From Suillus spraguei (Eukaryota > Basidiomycota > Agaricomycetes > Boletales > Suillaceae), in contig JABCPU010000794.1 of assembly GCA_016800925.1 (NCBI GenBank), positions 1 to 26,404 of the forward strand: a stretch of DNA of 26,404 nt, written 5' to 3'. Shown here one piece after another: positions 19,027-26,404 of the stretch. Under the pieces are notes generated by a model. It was not told where the DNA came from, did no database searches, and saw only the letters and a list, made by a program, of their open reading frames with translations. Position numbers and translations under genes: made by a program. How positions within the stretch are numbered: position 1 is the first letter of the stretch; each line of letters opens with the position of its first letter.

Positions 19027-20853
19027 ATGGTACCTATCGGACCGTCCCCAGCATCACTAGCAGCCTCGACCTCGGCCTCAACGCTGTGGGCAACAGGTAA
19101 GCTTGATATGTAATCGTGAGCTACTTAGTTCCAACAAAACCATCTGCAGCCTCAAAGGAGTGGGTAATCCCAGCTAAACCTAAACCTGGGCGAAAGCCCA
19201 AGAAGGAGAGCTCTGCAGGCCCTCCAGCCCCAAAAGATGATGAGGCAAGTACTTCCCTATTACCCTGCGCTTCGTATTGTTGAGCGTTGATTGCAGGACT
19301 CGGAGTCTGCAGGTAGGCGTGTCCAAAACAGGTGAGAAGTTAAACAGTCCTCTCTGTGATACCGTCCACTTATTCTTGCTTCAGAGCCGCCCAACGTGCA
19401 TTTCGTGAACGCAAGCAGTCCCAGCTTGCTGAGCTACAAGCCCGCCTTCATTCTTACGAACAGGGAGAAATTGAACGTAATATCGCACTTCAGAACATTG
19501 CCAAGAAAATGAAGGATGAGAACGAAGAGCTCAGAAAGGAGAACCAGATGCTGAAAGAAAAAAATCGCTCGTCTCGAGTGGGAGACAGATTCGAATGATG
19601 GAGACAAAAAGAGGAACAGGGAGAATGTTGTAGTTGTGTCACCCAGCCTGTCCCCCGAGCGATCTATTCGCAACAGCAACAAGCGAGCGAAGATGGAAGC
19701 CGAGGCGACGGACTCGCCGCAGGGCCTTCATTTCGCCTCCCATAGCCCCCCATCCACCCTGGCATCCTCTCCTGATGACGGAATCACCCCCAGCTTCTCA
19801 GTAGGCCACGAAAGTCGTTCAGGACTTTTTCCCACACCCTCACCCCTCACACATATCCTCAACTACCCTTCGTCGGAACCTGTCCCAGCACTAGACGCAC
19901 AAGATTCAGCGGATTCTTTCCAATGTGTATTGTGTAGTTTAGAGGCTCCTTGCCTTTGCAGGGAGATGGTCATGGAGCAAGCCATCACTGACCCTAATTC
20001 CAGCCACATATCACTCAAACCAGAACATGATCATTCTGCAATCATGTTACCCATGGACCAACCCACGCAACTAGGGGCATCTACATCTTCGCAGATGAAT
20101 ATTCTAGAGAACCTCCCGGCATACCAAGCGCCCGTCCCTATACGGCGACGAATGCCGGGTCAGATCACAAACCCAGTCTTCTCTGTGACTCCGATTTCGG
20201 TCCCATCGTCATCCGCCAAATGTTCAGGTGACCCTGCTAATTGCATGGCATGTTCAGATGACGCTTTCGGAAAAGCGTTCTGTCAGGCAATTGGCCACTC
20301 CGTCAATTCAACGTCACCTTGCATCGATTGCCCTGTACGAACTAACCAATCCGACAAGATTGTTGTCGGTGGTTGTTGTGGTGACATCACGAAGTGTGGG
20401 TCTTGCGGCATAGCGCCCATGATATCATCCACAAATCCTAGCACTGAGACGTCGATACCGACCGACGATGCTTGGCGTCAGCTCAAGTCGCATCCAAATG
20501 TCTCATTCGCAGATCTGTCACTATTAGCCGAAGTGGTTGCTCGTAGATCCAAATGCACTGGTTCACGGGTGGTAATATCACCGGCACCAGGATCCATTAC
20601 ACCTGAACGTAGCACACTCGTGGCAGGACATTCTCGTCAGGGTGGATCCATGGCTCCAGATCATCATTCGGTGCTGCTGACGGATCCACATGACCGCTAC
20701 CATCAACAACAAAGAGAGCGGTCCCCGCCACCAAGACTTGTTCCGCAAGAGGTGTTGATCGAGTGTGGACGTCGAAGAATGCGGGAGGTGAATGCAGATG
20801 GCGTCAGAGAAGCGCTCCGACTGCTAGATTCTAAGTTTGCACATGCTCGATAG
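19027..20853 (+). CDS. hapX: HapX-type bZIP iron-responsive transcription factor, one-base frameshift
   Basis: HapX binds the CCAAT-binding complex and senses iron, repressing iron-consuming genes during starvation. Exons: 19027-19096, 19150-19244, 19297-19331, 19385-20853. Domains: Hap4-like CBC-binding box EWVIPAKPKPGRKPKK (about residues 27-42), Yap-like basic region RRVQNRAAQRAFRERK (62-77), leucine zipper and coiled coil to about 130, then Cys-rich candidates for iron sensing: CVLCSLEAPCLC (about 246), CSGDPANCMACSDDAFGKAFC (about 345) split by this gene's usual spacing, and CIDCPV...CCGDITKCGSC (about 380-407). The combination of Hap4-like box, bZIP and CRRs is diagnostic. The A7 run at 19558-19564 shifts the frame; with six A the sequence reads MLKEKIARLEWETDSND and continues open to 20853 (about 555 aa). 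As given, translation stops at 19596-19598 inside the zipper end. Intron 19245-19296 has a GC donor (AG/GCAAGT). Sequence error is the likeliest cause of the shift. Confidence 0.92.
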
Positions 20854-20916
20854 TTCATATGGATATTATGTATTAACTGCGTCCCGTTCTGAACATCCAT
20901 CCCAACTTGCATAAAT

Positions 20917-23456
20917 CTATTTCTCTTTATGTGGATATCCATCGTGTCTATCAATCCCACCGGAGAGCGGGCGGGACTCCGTCCACTGCTCAAATCGCAT
21001 CCATTCCGTTCTGATTACCCTCATCTTCCAGTGTAGCAGACGTTGCTGACGCATAGACAATTTCCGTCTCCCATGCTCCGGGTTTGAGCTATAGGAACGA
21101 AACGTTATGGCCAGTGTGCGGAGATCGGCGTGTTCTAGTTCGGAAGGAAATGGTTGAACCTGTGCCCACATCTCGCGTAGCACGCGCCTTGCTACTGAAT
21201 ATGCTCCCACAGCAAAATATGCATGGGCAACTGCGTCGATGGAGGGCACATCAGGAGCGATACCAGCACGAATCATTGCACGAAAAGCTTGCATAGCTTC
21301 CTCTGGCTTTCCTCGGCGACCATAGCCATTGACGAGAATGGTGTACATTATTGCATTCGGCTGGATGCCAGCATTAAGCGCATCTTGAAGTACTTGTTTA
21401 GCGCCTCGAATGTCACCCATCTTTGCATACCCGTCCATAAGCGTTGAATAATGGTGGATGGTCGGGTGAAGCCCTTGATCCAACATGTTTCGAAAAACAG
21501 CTTGAGAAGTCCCCATGTCAGAACTAGTAACTGCTTCATGCTTCAGCCTGAGTGCAATGGTGGCACGATCGCTTTGAATAGCCTGTCGGGAGACGGACTG
21601 CAGGATTGGTCCAAACCACCGTAAACGACGAGGAAGTTTAAGACCGGCTGTAGGATGATAGTACTCAGCGGTATCCAAAATGCGACCTTCCAGAAACTTG
21701 GAGTTGTAAGTTCGCTTCTTAGAGTACTTGGCGGCAGTCGCATCCCACCCACATCCGTAAACTTTGAATTCTCGCGACGAAGGATGCTCCGTAGGATGAT
21801 GTGGATGTGTCGGATGGTGGTCGAAGCGAAGGGGATGAAAATGAGCGAAGGACACGTATCAATTGACGAGGACCGGTTCCTTGTGCTCGTTCAAGGAAAC
21901 TCATGAGAATTTCCACCGTATGACTATCGGGACTTATACCAACAGCACGCATCGTCCGTAAGATATCTCGCATCGCTCTGAGGCCCATGATATCAAGTAA
22001 TCCACTCATTAGTGCATTGAATATGTGCACTGTCAAGGGAATACCCTGGACATCAATCGGGAGTGTTGTCAACGGTTTGCACCTGCATCATGTTACAGAA
22101 GACCTCAGCAGCAGCAGCAGATCGTGTGTTCAGCAACACGGCGACGATGCTAATGGCTTCGCGACTATGACCTGCAGCTAGATATCCTCGAATGAGCGCT
22201 GCTAGAACGGAGGAATCTGGATGGACACCAGCTTGTTTCATGTGGTCCAGGAGTTTGAGCATGCGCGAAAGTTTGCCTTCTCTTGCCATATAGCGTAATA
22301 AAATTGAGAAAGTAGTCGCGTTGGGCTTTACAGCAGGGGTGCGCGTTAACAATGTGTCGGAGGTACGTTCGCCAACGAGCCCGGTGGTACTGCCAGATCC
22401 TGTGGGATCTTGGCCGCGTCCACCGGGAAGATCGAATGCTAGCATGAAACGTGTTGCTGCTTTTTCGTCTCTCGAGTCTAAAAGCTGTTGCACGATGTTG
22501 TTGAGAAACAACAGTGGACAGCCGCCCATCTGAATCGCATAAACCCTCGAAGGCACGGATGTGCACTTTCGGATCTACTCCAAGAGAACGATAAGCCGAG
22601 ACGATAACAGCATGAGTAGAAGGATCCACGGGGAACCCAGCGATAGCCATCATTCCCATGTACTGCTTTGCAGAATTCAAATTCCGGTTCCGAAGATGAC
22701 CTGAAATCAGGAGATGGAACGTTCGTCTGTTTGGTGGGAGGTCTGCATTTGCAAACTCCTCGAATGCGTGATCGAGTTGATCGTAACGTTGGTCCTCCAC
22801 GAGAGCACGCATATTCCAATTGAGGAGTCGGACCGAAGCACGGCCACAATGATGCTTGGCGGTTGTAACTAACAGGGGAATCAAAGCCCAGTGGCTCCGG
22901 CCTGCTAAATGATAAGCAACGCCCTCGTAGTGATTTGGTTTCAAGTAACAGCCAAGGTGATGAGCAATGTTCAAAACTTGCAGTGCTCGTTGTGGGCGTG
23001 AAGTTGCGACTGCGTCCTGGGCGAGACGATTGACAAACTCCCTGTCGGTAAAATACCGAGAATAGATGGGAACATCCTTGATCCTTTCTACAGCTTCGCA
23101 ATCCACCAACTCTCTCGCCTGGGCCAGACACGTGTCGATGGCAGCTACCACTTCCGCTGGGTAACAGTCCAGAGTTCCTGTGTGGGAGATTGCTTGGCAT
23201 TTATAGAAGGCTGGGGGTCTGGGCTGCGACAATGAAATGTCCCGATAGGAGGATGAGCGGGATTCAATTTTCGTTCTGCACTGGTTTGATGGTCTGGTGC
23301 ATGTGCTTGGAGTGAGTCACTGCCCGAGTTGAACAGCTGTATGGGTAAATTGACAGATGGATTGGATTGACGTTCCAAGGATATGGCGAGTGATACAGAT
23401 TTGGACGGCTTGCTTGAGATGGCTGCCTGTGAATGGGGGCTGGCTCCCCCTAGCAT
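20917..23456 (-). CDS. Pentatricopeptide repeat (PPR) protein with multiple frameshifts
   Basis: PPR proteins bind organelle RNA, usually in mitochondria, for processing or translation. Coding runs from about 23232 (5' end uncertain; a Ser/Arg-rich, acid-poor segment starting at an ATG at 23456 may be the targeting presequence in another frame) down to the stop at 20917. Repeats are visible as NRRTFHLLISGHLRNRNLN, NATTFSILLRYMAREGKL, HIFNALMSGLLD, HHYSTLMDGYAKMGD and MYTILVNGYGRRGKPEEA. The frame changes at least four times: near 22506 (TTT on the minus strand), near 22080, near 21805 and near 21765-21770. Between breaks the sequence is long, conserved-looking and free of stops in its own frame. 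The segment LRHIHIILRSILRRE near 21770-21805 appears only in the third frame, so two close one-base deletions are needed there. Either a decaying gene or sequence errors; the absence of nonsense changes favours errors. Confidence 0.75.
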
Positions 23457-24915
23457 CGACAGCCAGAATCGGGGAGACTGTGAAGCTCGACCACCGTGGC
23501 TGGAAGTAAAAAGTTTATCGAGCAGTAAACGATTTGAATGGAAAAATAATCTTACAAAAATTGTAGAGTCGATGATGATATGATGGACTCTAGAGCATGT
23601 AACAGCTGGCTAGCAAAAAGTTGTTGAAACGGAAAATCCCGGTATGCGACAAAACTCATACGCTGACTACCACTCAAAGCAATTCTATGTACATACCTCT
23701 CATATTAACAGACGATGCGTGTCTTTGGAGAATAACAAGTACTCTACAGTGGCATGGAAAACTCGGAATGAGGGGATGTTTTATCCGACACAACTACTCG
23801 CCGGTTTATGGACACAAATAATAATAGATTCTATAAGGGTGGAAGATAAACCATACTATTACCGATGAGCCTGCCCGATGGAGGCGGCCCACCTTACTCG
23901 AGAGACGAAACAGCCGACGCCACCAAAAACGCGAGTTTCACGACGATGCTCGACTACTAATACATCGGAGTGCAGATGAACCATGAGCGTCGCAGCGGTG
24001 ATCTGTTTCCGGACATTTTGAATATTGTCAAGATGCCTCCCGCGATCATAGGTATAACGGGTGATTCAGTCCGCTTGACGGTGGGGTAATAGATTAATGC
24101 GAGAGCGTCTAATCATTGAAGTGGTCATATGAACAATATGGCAAGAAAGAAGGTGAAGCGGATGCGAGCTGGTACCTTGCATCGCCAGCGCGCTTAATCT
24201 GTTTAAAAGTTTACCTCAACGATAGAAACCCTGCCGGACCTGACCGAAGAAGGGGGCGATCAGGAGCGGTTGACGTCTGAGAGTTTCTGTCAGGTGGGTC
24301 AAAGGTTCACCAAATGGTGGTACCGAACTGTGTGGCACATGGAGAACCTATCGAGGTAATTGTCGGTTATTTTGATCTAGCTTGCGGGACTGCCATGCCG
24401 TCGGACAGAACCCGTGAAGTACGCTGTATACTGGAGGTTCCACGTTTAGTTACTGAGTGGAATAAGACTTGGTAGTAGTTACCAAGAATACAAGGTTAGT
24501 GGTACTAAGATAGTTTAGTCGGGGCTGTAGCTTCAAGCTGTACACCTGATTTATCACGTGATCTGTCATCCTCCGTTCCTGGCGGAAAGTGCTCTTTGTC
24601 ACTGGATAATCTACGCCCAAAACTAGAAAATTTATTGCACACATGTCCTCCAGGGTCTCATACGGCGATCTTTATCTCCCGTGGCGTTTCTCAGGTCGTT
24701 CATCACTTGGGTTTCGTTTCTATCCATTTTTAGCGCTAGGTTATACGTTCAGCTCGCAAGTACTGCGGTGTCTCGACCGTTTCAACATCTTACCTATCGC
24801 CGTGATTTGAGGCTATCCGTGACACGCCTAACAACGCTTTACCATCACCTAGATTCGTAAACAACTCCGTCCCGGGTTACGCTCTGACTCGAAGCTTGGG
24901 TCTTCGTACAGCATG
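23457..24915. other. Long intergenic region, no gene found
   Basis: About 1.46 kb between the PPR gene and the adenylation gene. The few short open frames (for example on the + strand at 23621-23868) lack motifs and introns. I saw no tRNA-like B box and no repeat. Composition is ordinary. It could hold 5' exons or long UTRs of either gene. Confidence 0.5.
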
Positions 24916-24924
24916 TATATAAAA
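24916..24924 (+). promoter_or_regulatory. TATA box of the adenylate-forming enzyme gene
   Basis: TATATAAAA stands 46 bp upstream of the ATG at 24971, followed by a C/T-rich stretch typical of fungal transcription starts (CTTATCTCACCTCC). Confidence 0.65.
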
Positions 24925-24970
24925 GCTCCCTCTTGCAAATATCCTGTACTTATCTCACCTCCTTTCCTTG

Positions 24971-26404
24971 ATGTCTACTCACCTCACCGTCCTAGAACAC
25001 AGTGCTTCTTTGTCCCCAGACGCCTCAGTCTTCAGAGTCCCTCGATCAGATCCATTAACTGGTCAGGTACATGATTGGTCCTCAATAACTTACAGCCAAT
25101 TCAAGCATGACGTCGAATTCACCGCTCGCTATTGGCATCATATACTCGAGTCTGACGGCGTACCAGAGCATTCTGTCGTAGGTTTATGGTATGTCTGTCG
25201 AACCCCCTCTTCAATCTAAGCCACTGACCTCGTAACTGCAGGCTACCGGGGATGGCATACCAGGATGTTCTCCATATTTATGGCCTTTCGCGAGCTGGAT
25301 ATGTCCCTCAGCTCTTCAGCATTCGTTTGCCAAATCCTGACGTTGTCCTCGAACTGCTCACAAGGGCAGGCGCGAAAGCGTTAATATTCGATTCCCAATT
25401 TCAGTCATTGACTGCATCCTTCCCCCTTTCCGTCCATCTCGCGATCGAAAAGCAGCACATGTCATCTTTCGAATATGACCTTCCTCTCGTACAATCCACC
25501 TCCAACCCTGACAAACCGGTATTTGTTTTCCACACAAGTGGCTCTACGTCAGGCAGCCCAAAGCTCGTCCCTTGTAATGCTCGCTGGCTCGATGCCATTA
25601 TAGCAAAGGCTAAGGTGACCAGCGCTCCGATAAATCCGGGTAAACAAGATGTTTCCGTTTGGATGTATGTCCATTATTCTCTATTGCCCTCCCCCTTCTA
25701 ACTTTTTCCAGGGGCAGCATGTGTCACATTGGTCAAACATTCAGTGAGCCCTACATTGAATCTCTTTGCTTTATTTTCTGACGTCGCCAGTGCTCATTGG
25801 CACTTTGCAGCATGGGTCTTGTGTCATACAGCCTACCAAAATTGGGTTTTCTTCGGAAGAACTGATCGATATGATTCACCGCTGCCAGCTCAATCGCCTG
25901 AACCAGTTTTCCACGTTCCTTTCCATTCACCTTCGCAACTCGCGGCAAAACCGCAAACTTCTTGGGTACCTTCAGAGTCTTGATCAGATTATATTTAGCG
26001 GTTTGCCATTACCTCGTGAGGATGAGGACTGGGCATACAAAAACGGATTGAACATGAAGGTAAGATCCATCTGAGCAGTTTTTACATCAGCTTAACCTTG
26101 AAAAATAGAACCTTTTCGGCAGCACCGAATGTGGTGCAATGCTCCTCTCAATAGGTGGCAAAGGCCGGGATGCATGTCTTCTTCGTCCTATTCCAGGAAC
26201 ATCTTATGGCCTTTTACCCATTGATGCCGACACTCAGATCGAGTCGGGGCACAAGCGTCAGCCCAGATGTTGGAGCTTGTTATTCTTTCCAGCTCTGATG
26301 ATTGCCCAGACTCTTCTTTGCGCGGCAGTGATGGTCACTTCCACACCGGAGATTGTTCCAGAAATAATGCCCGGGTCATATGCATTCCGCGGTCGCAACG
26401 ATAC
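24971..26404 (+). CDS. Adenylate-forming enzyme (ANL superfamily; NRPS-like/reductase type), N-terminal part
   Basis: Activates a carboxylic acid as acyl-AMP. Exons: 24971-25188, 25242-25664, 25712-25743, 25791-26059, 26109 onward, running out of the window; all junction phases agree. The N-terminus (LTVLEHSASLSPDASVFRVP, then DWSSITYSQF) and the core motifs are visible: phosphate-binding loop HTSGSTSGSPKL (about residue 175), GLPLPREDEDW, LFGSTECGAML (A5-like), PGTSYGLLPI, HFHTGD (A7-like) and GSYAFRGRND (A8-like). Basidiomycetes carry many such proteins with a downstream carrier and reductase or thioesterase domain; the rest of this one is outside the window, so substrate and product are unknown. 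In the last exon the frame shifts near 26262 (C run) and again near 26352-26370; correct-frame pieces AQMLELVILSSSDD and DGHFHTGD lie between. Upstream TATA box and C/T tract support the start. Confidence 0.88.

Noticed and set aside
22549..22585. Possible 37- or 49-nt intron explaining the first PPR frame change
   Set aside because: It would remove the plausible coding sequence VHIRAFEGLCDSDGR and has no branch-point-like motif; a single-base indel at the TTT near 22506 fits better.
23621..23868. Two overlapping short + strand open frames between the PPR and adenylation genes
   Set aside because: No motifs, no introns, and no coding bias; probably chance.
1..26404. CRISPR array, tRNA, rRNA or prophage features
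   Set aside because: No spaced direct repeats, no tRNA B-box-like sequence with matching arms, and no bacterial-style genes were seen; the genome is fungal.

Overview
This window comes from a filamentous basidiomycete, most likely an Agaricomycete (mushroom-forming fungus). The evidence is dense genes cut by many introns of about 45-60 nt, short intergenic spaces, a Plavaka-type (CACTA-like) DNA transposon of the kind common in mushroom genomes, a basidiomycete-style adenylate-forming enzyme, and a HapX-type iron regulator with a Hap4-like box. I see no bacterial, phage or CRISPR features.

Layout. (1) 1-3500 is repeat-rich and gene-poor: the last exon of an unknown gene, a 131-bp tandem repeat, a 35-bp palindrome, and a mirror-like bias of the hexamer GCGGTA (left) and TACCGC (right). 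(2) 3510-4724 (-) is an Agaricomycete-type gene of unknown function with a 21-bp (7-residue) tandem repeat. (3) 4725-12712 is a complete Plavaka element, 7988 bp, with 21-bp perfect terminal inverted repeats and a 2-bp AT target duplication. It carries a ten-exon transposase (-), a divergent accessory gene (+), and two captured fragments of the host RNA polymerase II largest subunit gene (RPB1). Transposase and accessory gene each contain a nonsense codon. The insertion falls inside the ATG of gene (2), separating it from its promoter. (4) 12713-13369 has small palindromes and a second terminus-like sequence. (5) 13370-15586 (-) is a 14-exon MFS phosphate/glycerophosphodiester-type transporter with a 16-nt microexon. 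(6) 16095-18736 (+) is translation initiation factor eIF3b, intact, nine exons, 742 aa. (7) 19027-20853 (+) is HapX, with a one-base frameshift in an A7 run in the zipper. (8) 20917-23456 (-) is a pentatricopeptide (PPR) protein with several frameshifts. (9) 23457-24970 has no gene apart from a TATA box at its end. (10) 24971-26404 (+) is the 5' part of an adenylate-forming enzyme that runs out of the window.

Two themes link the regions. The left half is a transposon landscape in which an element has picked up a piece of a core host gene and landed in the start codon of another gene. The right half is conserved host genome in which reading frames break mostly by single-base indels, often in short homopolymers. 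That pattern fits sequence error at least as well as true gene death. Splice junctions were worked out by hand from GT-AG/GC-AG signals and reading phase. Family assignments rest on recognised motifs, not on a database search.
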